NCBI GenBank assembly: GCA_001801665.1
Contig: MGYH01000047.1
Location: forward strand, 16,464-27,907
From: Gammaproteobacteria bacterium RIFCSPHIGHO2_12_FULL_45_12
GTDB taxonomy: Bacteria > Pseudomonadota > Gammaproteobacteria > DSM-16500
Reading direction: 5' to 3'
DNA length: 11,444 nucleotides
The notes under the pieces were generated by a model. That model did no database searches. It was not told where the DNA came from and saw only the letters and a list, made by a program, of their open reading frames with translations. The position numbers and the translations under genes are program-made. Positions 1 through 7,907 of the stretch are shown piece after piece (the stretch's first letter is position 1; every line of letters begins with the position of its first letter).

Positions 1-364
1 GGCTGAAATTATTGACCCAATTTCTTTATGGCCGTTAGATAGGGAGACGATCATGCAGTCCGTGCGTAAAACAGGGAAATTGCTGGTGGTGGATAATGGC
101 TGGCTGACTTGCGGTGCTAGCAGCGAAATTTTGACGCAAGTTTATGAAACTTGCCAACAATCCGGTGAGCCTGTCCCTGAGATGGTACGGATGGGATTCG
201 CGCACACGACTTGCCCCACGACAAGACCGTTGGAAGATGTTTTTTATCCAAATAGCCGCACCATTGCTGAGAGAGCCTATGAGATGGTTAAAGGGAAAGG
301 CCAATGTTGGGAGCCAGCGGTGGATGCAAAAACTGAAATTGATGCTTTTAAAGGCCCATTTTAA
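1..364 (+). CDS. Transketolase-like / 2-oxoacid dehydrogenase E1 beta-type subunit, C-terminal fragment (5' partial)
   Basis: The reading frame is open from base 2, giving 120 visible residues and a TAA stop at 362-364; the start lies outside the window. The fragment looks like the transketolase C-terminal domain of E1 beta-type subunits (pyruvate, acetoin or branched-chain 2-oxoacid dehydrogenases). The pattern IIDPISLWPLD followed by a helix, then KLLVVDNGW, then SSEI, matches the family's 'eiIDlrtl.PlD..ti..Sv.kTgrllvvde' region. A later stretch, PTTRPLEDVFYPNSRTIAE, matches its usual C-terminal end. In the intact enzyme this domain helps form the heterodimer with the alpha subunit; the thiamine-diphosphate site uses residues not visible here. 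Lone E1-like pairs also occur in polysaccharide biosynthesis loci, which would suit the genes further downstream, but the substrate cannot be told. The internal ATG at 53 is not the start, because homologous sequence continues upstream of it. Confidence 0.8.
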   Translation, partial: AEIIDPISLWPLDRETIMQSVRKTGKLLVVDNGWLTCGASSEILTQVYETCQQSGEPVPEMVRMGFAHTTCPTTRPLEDVFYPNSRTIAERAYEMVKGKGQCWEPAVDAKTEIDAFKGPF

Positions 365-444
365 AATGGTTTCAGTGAATTGATCAGGTTTCTTTTCCGC
401 TTAAGGGCATGGGCGAGCGGAAATTGTCTGGGATGAAGGGGTGT

Positions 445-3400
445 ATGGAAAACGTCATTAAAAAAACCTTGGCCCAGCGCGTGATGATTTTAGATGGTGC
501 GATGGGCACCATGATTCAGTCCCATTGTCTGAAAGAGCAGGATTTTCGTGGTGCGCGTTTTAAGGACGCTGATCGTGCCTTAAAAGGGAATAATGATTTA
601 CTGACGTTAACGCAGCCTGAGCTCATACGGGAGATACATCGTTCCTACCTTGAGGCAGGCGCGGATTTTATTGAAACCAATACGTTTAATTCCACTTCCA
701 TTGCACTCGCTGATTATGGCATGAGTGAGCTTGCTTATGAGTTTAATTTTGCGGCGGCAACATTAGCGCGTGCGGTGGTGGATGAAGTCACGCGATTAAC
801 GCCTAATCAACCTCGATATGTGATCGGTGCCTTGGGTCCAACCAATCGTACGGCTTCCTTATCACCTGATGTGAATGATCCTGGATTTAGAAATGTGACC
901 TTTACTGAGCTGGTATGCGCTTACCATGAGGCGATCAGGGGCTTGGTGGAGGGTGGTGCGCAGTTACTCATGGTGGAAACCATTTTTGACACGCTAAACA
1001 GTAAGGCCGCCATTTTTGCGTTGGAAACTTTCTTTGGTCAATCAGGACGGCGATTGCCGGTGATGATTTCAGGCACCATCACCGATGCCAGTGGCCGCAC
1101 CTTATCCGGTCAGACAACGCAAGCATTTTGGCATTCTATCCGGCATGCAAAACCAATTAGCGTGGGACTGAATTGCGCGTTAGGGGCAGAAGCGTTGCGT
1201 CCCTATGCGCATGAGCTATCTAAAATTGCCGACACCTATACCAGCCTTTATCCCAATGCAGGGTTGCCGAACGCATTTGGGGAATATGATGAAACGCCTG
1301 AACAGATGGCAGCAACCCTTGGTGAGTTTGCGCGCGATGGCTTGATTAATCTGGTGGGCGGCTGTTGTGGTACCACGCCGCTGCATATTCGGGCGCTAGC
1401 TGACACCTTGGCGGATATGAAGCCGCGAAAAGTGCCGCACATCTCCATTGCTTGCCGCTTAAGCGGTCTTGAACCTTTAACCATTGATGAGCAGTCATTA
1501 TTTGTTAATGTCGGTGAGCGCACCAACGTGACAGGCTCGCTGCGTTTTGCTGAATTAATTCGCAATGACGATTATGAAACTGCGCTGGCTGTCGCGCGTG
1601 ATCAAGTGATCAATGGGGCGCAAATCATTGATATCAACATGGATGAAGGCATGCTGGATGCAAAAGCCGCCATGGTGAAGTTTTTATCCTTAGTGGCGTC
1701 AGAACCTGAAATTGCACGCGTTCCCATTATGATTGATTCATCCAGATGGGACGTGATTGAGGCAGGTTTGCAATGCATTCAGGGTAAGGGCATTGTGAAT
1801 TCCATTAGCCTGAAAGATGGCGAGGAAGCTTTTTTACAAAAAGCAACGCTTGCGCGTCACTATGGCGCGGCGGTTGTGGTCATGGCCTTTGATGAACAGG
1901 GACAAGCTGACACGGAAGAAAGGAAATTTCAAATTTGTCAGCGTTGTTATGATCTGTTGGTGAATCAGGCGCAGTTTTCACCCGAAGATATTATTTTTGA
2001 TCCCAATATTTTTGCCATTGCAACAGGCATGGAAGAACATAATCGTTATGGCGTGGATTTTATTAACGCAACACGGCGCATTAAAGAAAATTTGCCGCAT
2101 GCGCTGGTAAGCGGTGGTGTCAGTAATGTCTCATTTTCTTTCCGCGGGAATCATGCCATTCGTGAAGCCATACACGCCGTATTTTTATATCATGCCATTC
2201 GCGCTGGCATGGATATGGGTATTGTGAATGCTGGAAACCTTGCTATTTATGCCGATATTCCAGCCGACTTATTAGTGTTAATTGAAGACGTCGTGTTAAA
2301 TCGGCATCCAGAAGCAACGGAACGGTTGCTTGAAGCAGCAAGCTCCGTGAAAGGCCAGGAAAAATCCAAAACAGAAGATTTAAGCTGGCGCATGCTACCC
2401 GTGATTGAGCGATTAACCCATGCCCTGGTAAAAGGCATGAATCAATTTATTATTGAGGACACGGAGGAGGCGCGTTTACAATTGGGTCATCCGCTGCAAG
2501 TGATAGAGGGGCCGTTAATGGACGGCATGAACGTGGTCGGGGATTTATTTGGCGTGGGCAAAATGTTTTTGCCGCAGGTGGTTAAAAGCGCGCGTGTCAT
2601 GAAGCAGGCGGTTGCTTACCTTGAACCGTTTTTAGCGGCTGATAAAGCAACCGCCAAAGTAAAGGGCAAAGTGTTGTTGGCAACGGTCAAAGGCGATGTG
2701 CATGATATTGGAAAGAATATTGTAGGGGTTGTGTTGAGTTGCAATAACTACGAAATTATAGATTTAGGCGTGATGACGCCTTGTGAAAAAATATTGGAGA
2801 AGGCGCGTCAGGAAAAAGTCGATGTGATTGGCTTAAGCGGCTTAATTACGCCTTCACTTGAAGAAATGACGCATGTGGCAGAGGAAATGGAGCGACAGCA
2901 ATATCAGATTCCTTTGTTAATTGGCGGTGCCACAACCTCGCGCGCGCACACCGCGTTAAAAATTGAACCGCATTATTCAAACCCAACCATTCATGTGGTT
3001 GATGCCTCACGTGCGGTGGGTGTGGTTAGCCAGTTACTGAGTGCAAGCGCAAAAGAGGCTTATGTTGCGGGCATTCGAAAGGAATATGCCGCGTTAAGAA
3101 CGCTGCATCAACATAAAAAATCCGAAACTGGCATGGTGCCCCTCGCCCTCGCGCGTGATAATAAATTCAAGATTGACTGGACGCGACATCCGATTCGACG
3201 GCCTAGTTTTTTAGGCATCAAAGTGTTTGACACGTATCCACTCAAAATGATTGAAAAGTTCATTGACTGGACGCCCTTTTTCAGTACTTGGGAGTTGGGG
3301 GGTCGTTTTCCTGATATTTTGGAAGATGCCGTGGTGGGTGAAACAGCGACCAGCCTGTTTAATGATGCCAAAACCATGCTGCATCAGATTGTCAGTCAGC

Positions 3401-4107
3401 AATGGTTAGGCGCGCAGGCGGTGATTGGATTTTTTCCGGCGAATAGTGTGGCTGATGACATTCAGATTTATGCGGATGAAAATCGTGAGCAAGTGGTCGC
3501 TACGTTTCATATGCTAAGACAGCAAACACGCAAGCAAAAGGATAAGGCAAACCTGTGCCTCGCTGATTTCATTGCGCCAAAGGAATCCGGTGTCGCAGAT
3601 TATTTTGGTGGTTTTGCCGTCACAGCGGGCGCGGGCATTGAAAAACAGTTAGCGATATTTGAGGCGGATCATGATGATTACAGTGTTATTTTGTTGAAGG
3701 CGTTGGCGGATAGACTGGCTGAAGCGTTTGCTGAATGTCTTCATCTGCAGGTTAGAAAAGATTTCTGGCGTTATGCGGCTGAGGAAAACTTAAGCAGGGA
3801 AGAGCTCATTGCAGAAAAATATACGGGCATACGTCCGGCGCCAGGGTATCCAGCCTGTCCTGATCACAGTGAAAAGCCCGCCTTGTTTTCCTTGTTAAAA
3901 GTCACGGAGCATATCGGCATCACGTTGACAGAAAACTTTGCCATGTTACCGGCATCCTCCGTCAGTGGATTTTATTTTGCGCATCCGGATTCGCGTTATT
4001 TTGGCATTGGCAAGATTGCAGAGGATCAGGTGGAAGATTACAGTCGCCGCAAAAAGGAGGATATGGATCAGGTCAAGCGGTGGTTGTCCACACATTTATC
4101 AGGGTAG
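445..4107 (+). CDS. metH: Cobalamin-dependent methionine synthase (5-methyltetrahydrofolate:homocysteine methyltransferase)
   Basis: Cytoplasmic enzyme that moves the methyl group of 5-methyl-THF through cob(I)alamin to homocysteine, giving methionine and THF. All four modules are present (numbering from Met at 445, 1220 aa; E. coli MetH is 1227). The homocysteine-binding barrel has zinc-ligand cysteines C244 (GLNCALG) and C307/C308 (GGCCGTTP). The pterin domain begins near FVNVGERTNVTGS at ~353. The cobalamin cap and Rossmann region have the lower-axial histidine H753 in GDVHDIG. The SAM-dependent reactivation domain has RPAPGYPACP from R1130. No key residue is missing, so it should be active. 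The frame also allows ATG at 409 (1232 aa) or 433. I prefer 445 because GAAGG lies at 435-439 with suitable spacing, and because the N-terminus then matches E. coli in length. metF follows after 15 bases. The 80-base gap upstream leaves no room for a cobalamin riboswitch. Confidence 0.98.
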   Translation: MENVIKKTLAQRVMILDGAMGTMIQSHCLKEQDFRGARFKDADRALKGNNDLLTLTQPELIREIHRSYLEAGADFIETNTFNSTSIALADYGMSELAYEFNFAAATLARAVVDEVTRLTPNQPRYVIGALGPTNRTASLSPDVNDPGFRNVTFTELVCAYHEAIRGLVEGGAQLLMVETIFDTLNSKAAIFALETFFGQSGRRLPVMISGTITDASGRTLSGQTTQAFWHSIRHAKPISVGLNCALGAEALRPYAHELSKIADTYTSLYPNAGLPNAFGEYDETPEQMAATLGEFARDGLINLVGGCCGTTPLHIRALADTLADMKPRKVPHISIACRLSGLEPLTIDEQSLFVNVGERTNVTGSLRFAELIRNDDYETALAVARDQVINGAQIIDINMDEGMLDAKAAMVKFLSLVASEPEIARVPIMIDSSRWDVIEAGLQCIQGKGIVNSISLKDGEEAFLQKATLARHYGAAVVVMAFDEQGQADTEERKFQICQRCYDLLVNQAQFSPEDIIFDPNIFAIATGMEEHNRYGVDFINATRRIKENLPHALVSGGVSNVSFSFRGNHAIREAIHAVFLYHAIRAGMDMGIVNAGNLAIYADIPADLLVLIEDVVLNRHPEATERLLEAASSVKGQEKSKTEDLSWRMLPVIERLTHALVKGMNQFIIEDTEEARLQLGHPLQVIEGPLMDGMNVVGDLFGVGKMFLPQVVKSARVMKQAVAYLEPFLAADKATAKVKGKVLLATVKGDVHDIGKNIVGVVLSCNNYEIIDLGVMTPCEKILEKARQEKVDVIGLSGLITPSLEEMTHVAEEMERQQYQIPLLIGGATTSRAHTALKIEPHYSNPTIHVVDASRAVGVVSQLLSASAKEAYVAGIRKEYAALRTLHQHKKSETGMVPLALARDNKFKIDWTRHPIRRPSFLGIKVFDTYPLKMIEKFIDWTPFFSTWELGGRFPDILEDAVVGETATSLFNDAKTMLHQIVSQQWLGAQAVIGFFPANSVADDIQIYADENREQVVATFHMLRQQTRKQKDKANLCLADFIAPKESGVADYFGGFAVTAGAGIEKQLAIFEADHDDYSVILLKALADRLAEAFAECLHLQVRKDFWRYAAEENLSREELIAEKYTGIRPAPGYPACPDHSEKPALFSLLKVTEHIGITLTENFAMLPASSVSGFYFAHPDSRYFGIGKIAEDQVEDYSRRKKEDMDQVKRWLSTHLSG

Positions 4108-4122
4108 AGAATAAGGATGGTT

Positions 4123-5007
4123 ATGACATCGCGAAGTATTAGTTTTGAATTTTTTCCACCTAAATCAGTGGAAGGCATGAGTCAACTGGCATCAACGGCA
4201 AGCGAATTGGCGACATTAAGGCCCCATTTTTTTTCAATGACCTATGGTGCTGGAGGGTCCACGCGAAACGGGACGGTAGAGGCGGTGACATTGTTGCAGC
4301 AGCGGACCCCTATTCCATTGGCGCCGCACATCGCCTGTGTGGGTGCGACAAGAGAGCAAATGGTTGAACTATTACAACTATATCAAACCATGGGCGTGCA
4401 GCGAGTGGTTGCCTTGCGTGGCGACTTGCCGTCTGGCATGGGGCAATTTGGTGAATTTAAATATGCATCAGAGCTGGTTGCTTTTATCAGGGAACAAACG
4501 GCCGATCAGTTTGATATTGAGGTCGCGGCTTACCCAGAGATTCATCCGCAAGCGCAAACCACACGGGATGACCTGTTAAATTTAAAACGTAAATTTGAAG
4601 CAGGCGCAAATAGCGCGATCACGCAATATTTTTTTAATCCCGATGCCTATTTCTGGTATGTGGATGAATGTGCTAGATTGGGCATTCATATGCCAATTGT
4701 GCCAGGCATTATGCCGATCACGCAATATAGCAAATTGGTGCGCTTTTCAGAGATGTGCGGTGCTGAAATTCCGCGCTGGATTCGAAAAAGGCTTGAAATG
4801 TATGCAGACGATATGCCTTCCATTCAAGCGGCAGGGTATGACATTGTGCATGAGTTATGTGAGCGACTATTAAAAGGCGGCGCGCCAGGTCTGCACTTTT
4901 ATACTTTGAATAAACACGAACCAGTTATGGCAGTATTGGAAAATCTGGGTATTGTTCCGAGTAAGCAGTCAAATGAGTATTTACTAAAAAGCTTTTCTGA
5001 TAATTGA
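4123..5007 (+). CDS. metF: 5,10-methylenetetrahydrofolate reductase
   Basis: FAD-dependent reductase that converts 5,10-methylene-THF to 5-methyl-THF, the methyl donor used by MetH just upstream. The 294-residue protein aligns over its length with E. coli MetF. It shows the N-terminal SFEFFPPK strand with the catalytic glutamate (E9, equivalent to E. coli E28), VALRGDLP with the flavin/folate aspartate (D101, equivalent to D120), VAAYPEIHP, LNLKRKFEAGANSAITQYFF, PGIMPI, and the C-terminal HFYTLN. The size is normal for the bacterial single-domain form, with no eukaryote-like regulatory domain. An in-frame ATG at 4117 would add two residues. ATG 4123 is preferred because TAAGGA (4112-4117) sits five bases before it. 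The metH-metF gap of about 15 bases implies one transcript. A short C-terminal extension after the conserved HFYTLN segment (about 30 residues) is unremarkable. Confidence 0.97.
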   Translation: MTSRSISFEFFPPKSVEGMSQLASTASELATLRPHFFSMTYGAGGSTRNGTVEAVTLLQQRTPIPLAPHIACVGATREQMVELLQLYQTMGVQRVVALRGDLPSGMGQFGEFKYASELVAFIREQTADQFDIEVAAYPEIHPQAQTTRDDLLNLKRKFEAGANSAITQYFFNPDAYFWYVDECARLGIHMPIVPGIMPITQYSKLVRFSEMCGAEIPRWIRKRLEMYADDMPSIQAAGYDIVHELCERLLKGGAPGLHFYTLNKHEPVMAVLENLGIVPSKQSNEYLLKSFSDN

Positions 5008-5023
5008 ACGATGAGGTAGCCTT

Positions 5024-6100
5024 ATGTTTCTAAATGGTATGAATGTACTAGCAGCGAATAAGCTGTTTTCGGAAAGTCAGCCCGGTCAATCACTGATAGA
5101 GAGACCATTAGGCTTTATTGATATCGGTGCTCGAGGTGGCGCGCATGATCTTGTTGAGCCGATAGCCAAGTATACGGCTGTATTAGGTTTTGAGCCTGAT
5201 CAAGAAGAATGTGTCCGCTTAATGAAGAATCCTGACGTGTATCAACCCTGGGCGAATTTTGTGTTAAAACCTGTGGCACTTGCTGACAAAAAGGGTGAGG
5301 CTGAATTGAAGTTATTATCAGCTAGCACAAACCATTCTTTGTTGTCTCCTAACGTTAAGTTTACAAAGCGTTATGGGATGACAAAATGGGAAGAGGTTGG
5401 TAGGTGTCAGTTGCAAACTGACACACTGGATGCTGTTTTGTATTCTGATGATATGAAGGATTTTTCATGGGGTGAGTTTATTAAAATTGATACTCAGGGA
5501 ACTGAATATGAAATTTTGTGCGGCTCTAAAAAAGTGCTAGCCCAGCAAACCCTTGGTGTTGTTACAGAGGTTGCATTTTGTGAACTGTATCAAGATCAGA
5601 AGCTATTTTCTGATGTGGCAGCTTTTATGCGTGACCAGGGCTTTTCATTTTATGGTTTTACAAACCTGCACACTAGGTCTAAAAAATTGTTGAATAAAAA
5701 ATCCTATGCGACACGAGAGCGATTAATTTACACCGATGCCATTTTTTTAAAAGATCCTTTGCCTGGAGGCTATGTTGATTTGATTAGCCCAAGGGGGTGT
5801 TATGCCTTATTTGTTATTGCACTCTTATTAGGGTTTTATGATTATGCATTAGAATTAGCGTATGCAACTTGGTTGCTAAAGAGTGATAAATTAGAAGCTG
5901 AGCGAATTGAGCAGCTGATAAAGCAGGTTTCACGAAATTGCACTAAGAAAACATCGGCAGATTTACTGCAATTGGTTAATACCGTGAAAGAGAACCCAGA
6001 GTGGGTGAATGTTGCTGTAGGTGGTTTTGTGGATAAACGCCGGCCATATTGTGACTATGATGATACATTGAACGTTTCACCTTTACCAAAGACACTCTAG
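5024..6100 (+). CDS. FkbM-family SAM-dependent methyltransferase
   Basis: A 358-residue protein with a class I methyltransferase fold of the FkbM type, a family that O-methylates sugars and polyketides. SAM motif I is GFIDIGARGG (residues 30-39). The acidic residue ending the next strand is in LGFEPD (E57), and VALAD follows. The family signature IKIDTQGTE is at 153-161, a variant of the usual KIDvEGxE. The N-terminal ~250 residues make up the family domain. The remaining ~100 residues are helical, with a moderately hydrophobic stretch (YALFVIALLLGFYDYALELAY region, ~262-283), and I do not recognise them. ATG 5024 has GAGG at 5013-5016, seven bases upstream. The gene starts 16 bases after the metF stop with no visible terminator or promoter between, so it is probably co-transcribed with metHF. 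The acceptor is unknown; a glycan is plausible given the neighbours. Confidence 0.87.
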   Translation: MFLNGMNVLAANKLFSESQPGQSLIERPLGFIDIGARGGAHDLVEPIAKYTAVLGFEPDQEECVRLMKNPDVYQPWANFVLKPVALADKKGEAELKLLSASTNHSLLSPNVKFTKRYGMTKWEEVGRCQLQTDTLDAVLYSDDMKDFSWGEFIKIDTQGTEYEILCGSKKVLAQQTLGVVTEVAFCELYQDQKLFSDVAAFMRDQGFSFYGFTNLHTRSKKLLNKKSYATRERLIYTDAIFLKDPLPGGYVDLISPRGCYALFVIALLLGFYDYALELAYATWLLKSDKLEAERIEQLIKQVSRNCTKKTSADLLQLVNTVKENPEWVNVAVGGFVDKRRPYCDYDDTLNVSPLPKTL

Positions 6101-6102
6101 TG

Positions 6103-6186
6103 CATTGACTTAATTGATTTTTGGTGGATTACGGCAAAAATCGCCTAATCCACCCTACATTGACTTAATTGTTTTTGGTGGATGAC
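6103..6186. repeat. 55-base-period direct repeat carrying a GGTGGATTA/TAATCCACC palindrome
   Basis: The sequence starting CATTGACTTAATTG and running into TTTTTGGTGGAT occurs at 6103-6132 and again at 6158-6186, with one base deleted and one substituted. Between the copies is a hairpin: GGTGGATTA (6123-6131) pairs with TAATCCACC (6146-6154), extended by GGC/GCC (6133-6135/6143-6145) around a bulged C, with a 7-base loop. Palindromes reading GGGTGGATTA...TAATCCACC are, from general knowledge, a recurring dispersed repeat type in bacteria. The element lies between two convergent genes, so it may also act as a two-way transcription barrier, although no clean T-run follows the stem. Confidence 0.75.
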
Positions 6187-7497
6187 AGGGTGTTTGAATT
6201 TTTTTGTTTGCAGCAGAGATTTGTGATGGTGCTGAGATTTTAATTCTTCTTCAAGCCATAGCTTGTCCTCTTTAGTCGATTTCGATGTAGGGTCAGCTAG
6301 ATAAGGTTTTTTGCTAAACAATAAGGAGATGCCGGGTCGTGTTGGGTTGAGCCATTTGTCAATGTGGTTAGTTATAAAATAGTAGGGTGTTTTAATTGTC
6401 CGATAGGCTCTGTTCATTCTTTCACGCAAAGACTGATGCTTTGCGATCAGGGTATCTGGATTGAGTGCTTCCTTGGTTTTTCCTATAAACGGCTTGACAA
6501 GGTTCAAAGCGCGTTTGATGTGCCAGAGTTGAGATTTTTTTATAAGACGGGACGCCAGAAGACGTGGAAAGGTGTATATCCTTCGAAAAAGATTTTGTGT
6601 GTAAACAACTATCCTTGGAACGGCGTAAGAAATTTCAGCTAGCTCGTTGTTGTGTGAGTCGATGAGCTGGACGGTTTTCCTGTTTGGTTGTTTGATGAGG
6701 CGAAATTCAGAAACATGATGTTGGTAGGCAAGAATCGCGCAATATAGTCTGGTAGAGAGATAACTGAAGTGCTCTTGCATTGGGTGGGAGCTCAGTCGGT
6801 TCCATTCTTTTAAATTACGTCGATCTCGTTCAATCTGCTCTTGAAGGGAAATACCCACGCCAAATTCAAGCCCATCCATTTCGATGTCATGCACCACAAT
6901 ATCACGCCAGAGACTGTGTTCGTGAAAAAAGTTTAAATAGCTCATCGGCCCTAATGATAGATGAAACGCGGCGCATTGCTGATAAGCATCGGAGCCCCAG
7001 CAATCGCCCGTTCCCTCAGTTAATTCTAGCCAACGTCTGGTATAGATGGGGAAGCTATCTGGTTGAATGGCGCATTGATAGTTGGAAGAGTAGTTATTAA
7101 ATTTAAAGTTGGAGATGCGCAAACGAAAAATGTCGTCAGGAAAGAAATGTTTGTATTGGAGTAGGATACTGTCCCAGTGAAAGGTTAGGAAACGGGGTTC
7201 ATCAGACATAATGGAGACAAAGTACCCATTTGGATCGGATAAATGGAAGAGTTGTTCTGCCGCAATACTCGATGAGAAGACGCCTTCCAAGCGTGGTGTG
7301 TGTATATACTTTATGCTAAAAGGGCGGTTTTTTTGTTCTTCAATTAGCCAATTTTGAGTTTCAAGTTGGTCAGCATCGAATTTTACCAGTACCTCCACGT
7401 CTGTTGGGTTTTGCGTTGTTTCTTGCAGGTTATCAAAAAACGCTTTAACCTTCTCTGGGTAGCGGGAGGGTATAATGAAGCTGACGAGCTTAGACAT
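6145..7497 (-). CDS. Putative glycosyltransferase-like protein (paralogue of the 7908-10091 product)
   Basis: A 450-residue protein. The N-terminus, LVSFIIPSR, followed by VLVKFDAD (~37-43) and IMSDEP (~97-101), resembles the first strand and acidic motifs of GT-A/family 2-like glycosyltransferases. I see no classical DXD, so the enzymatic call is tentative. Residues 1 to about 320 align without gaps with the N-terminus of the divergent gene at 7908, and residues 147-175, containing EGTGDCWGSDAYQQC, are identical in both. From about 325 the tail is basic, helical and unrelated to the partner's repeats. No signal peptide or clear membrane segment is seen. The start at 7497 is supported by AAGG eight bases upstream and by a promoter-like site behind it. 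The last 13 residues (VIHQKQLSQCRVD) and the stop are encoded by an intergenic-type repeat, so the original C-terminus may have been replaced. Confidence 0.62.
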   Translation of the reverse strand: MSKLVSFIIPSRYPEKVKAFFDNLQETTQNPTDVEVLVKFDADQLETQNWLIEEQKNRPFSIKYIHTPRLEGVFSSSIAAEQLFHLSDPNGYFVSIMSDEPRFLTFHWDSILLQYKHFFPDDIFRLRISNFKFNNYSSNYQCAIQPDSFPIYTRRWLELTEGTGDCWGSDAYQQCAAFHLSLGPMSYLNFFHEHSLWRDIVVHDIEMDGLEFGVGISLQEQIERDRRNLKEWNRLSSHPMQEHFSYLSTRLYCAILAYQHHVSEFRLIKQPNRKTVQLIDSHNNELAEISYAVPRIVVYTQNLFRRIYTFPRLLASRLIKKSQLWHIKRALNLVKPFIGKTKEALNPDTLIAKHQSLRERMNRAYRTIKTPYYFITNHIDKWLNPTRPGISLLFSKKPYLADPTSKSTKEDKLWLEEELKSQHHHKSLLQTKKFKHPVIHQKQLSQCRVD

Positions 7498-7538
7498 AGT
7501 GGATGCCTTTTACAATGAAAGTGGCGTTAAGCTTATGG

Positions 7539-7567
7539 AATCTAATCGAGCATTAATCGGATGTCAA
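7539..7567 (-). promoter_or_regulatory. Sigma70-type promoter for the minus-strand glycosyltransferase-like gene
   Basis: On the minus strand a perfect -35 TTGACA (+ strand 7562-7567) is followed after 17 bases by TAGATT (7539-7544), which matches four of six -10 positions. The predicted transcript would begin near 7530, leaving a leader of roughly 35 bases before the ATG at 7497. Confidence 0.5.
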
Positions 7568-7586
7568 ATGCTGGTTTGTTTGACAT
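7561..7586. promoter_or_regulatory. Inverted repeat ATGTCAAA / TTTGACAT joining the two divergent -35 boxes
   Basis: ATGTCAAA (7561-7568) and TTTGACAT (7579-7586) are perfect inverted copies ten bases apart, and each contains one of the two opposed -35 hexamers. It could be an operator for a dimeric regulator, or simply the by-product of two consensus -35 boxes facing away from each other. Confidence 0.35.
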
Positions 7587-7607
7587 TTAGCAAGGACTGA
7601 TTAGAAT
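7580..7607 (+). promoter_or_regulatory. Sigma70-type promoter for the 7908 gene
   Basis: A perfect TTGACA (7580-7585), a 16-base spacer and TAGAAT (7602-7607, five of six). It points toward the 7908 gene. A transcript from here would start near 7614 and carry a leader of about 290 bases that includes the whole palindromic element at 7665-7827. Confidence 0.5.
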
Positions 7608-7664
7608 ACCTGATAGGTTGTTAATTGACATAAACGTGTGATGAAAGTGCTATAAAATAGCCTG

Positions 7665-7827
7665 TATAGTAGGTAACCTAGCTTAGGTTGCAAAAATGAG
7701 CTGTCATTCTGAGCGAAGCCCGTCATTCTGAGCGAAGCGAAGAATCTCCTAAAAAACACGAGATCCTTCGTCGCAAAAACAGCTCCTCTGGATGACAGTT
7801 GTAAGCTATGCTAGGTTACCTACTATA
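7665..7827. mobile_element. 163-base palindromic, MITE-like element with nested GTCATTCTGAGCGAAGC repeats
   Basis: The ends are perfect 18-base inverted repeats: TATAGTAGGTAACCTAGC (7665-7682) and its complement (7810-7827). Inside, GTCATTCTGAGCGAAGC occurs twice in tandem (7703-7719, 7722-7738). CGAAGAATCTC (7738-7748) pairs with GAGATCCTTCG (7760-7770) with one mismatch. CTGTCATTC near the left arm mirrors GGATGACAG near the right. No coding frame is present, so any movement would need a transposase supplied in trans. The terminal TATA may hide a TA-type target duplication, which cannot be proven from one copy. The inner GTCATTCTGAGCGAAG motif is a dispersed palindromic repeat type known from many bacterial genomes. 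Confidence 0.7.
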
Positions 7828-7907
7828 TGTGGCAGGATGCTGGTTTAAGGGCTGCCTTTGAAGCCCATCTGTGAGGCGTTGTGAATTTTGTTTAAAATGG
7901 AAAGTAA

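Larger units (their letters stand above)
7498..7907. other. 410-base divergent intergenic region
   Basis: It separates the two paralogous glycosyltransferase-like genes. From left to right it holds the minus-strand leader and promoter, the shared inverted repeat, the plus-strand promoter, an alternative extended -10-like TGCTATAAA (7648-7656), the palindromic element (7665-7827), and an 80-base stretch leading to the 7908 start with only a weak GGGCT/AGCCC hairpin (7849-7853/7862-7866). No small gene is supported. Confidence 0.7.

Noticed and set aside
365..444. Possible cobalamin or SAM riboswitch before metH
   Set aside because: The gap is only 80 bases, far too short for a cobalamin aptamer, and no SAM-riboswitch-like stems are visible.
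1248..1565. Antisense open frames within metH (for example 1248-1565, 2247-2438, 3108-3402)
   Set aside because: They are shadows of the strongly conserved metH frame and have no protein features of their own.
6780..7100. + strand open frames opposite the minus-strand gene
   Set aside because: The minus frame aligns with its paralogue for over 300 residues; the plus frames are shadows.
7625..7656. Second TTGACA (7625-7630) with TATAAA (7651-7656) as a promoter
   Set aside because: The spacer is 20 bases, too long for a standard sigma70 site. The extended -10 alone might work, but the site at 7580-7607 fits better.
7849..7866. GGGCT/AGCCC hairpin before the 7908 gene as a terminator or regulatory stem
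   Set aside because: The stem is only five base pairs, with no T-run after it, and is within chance expectation.
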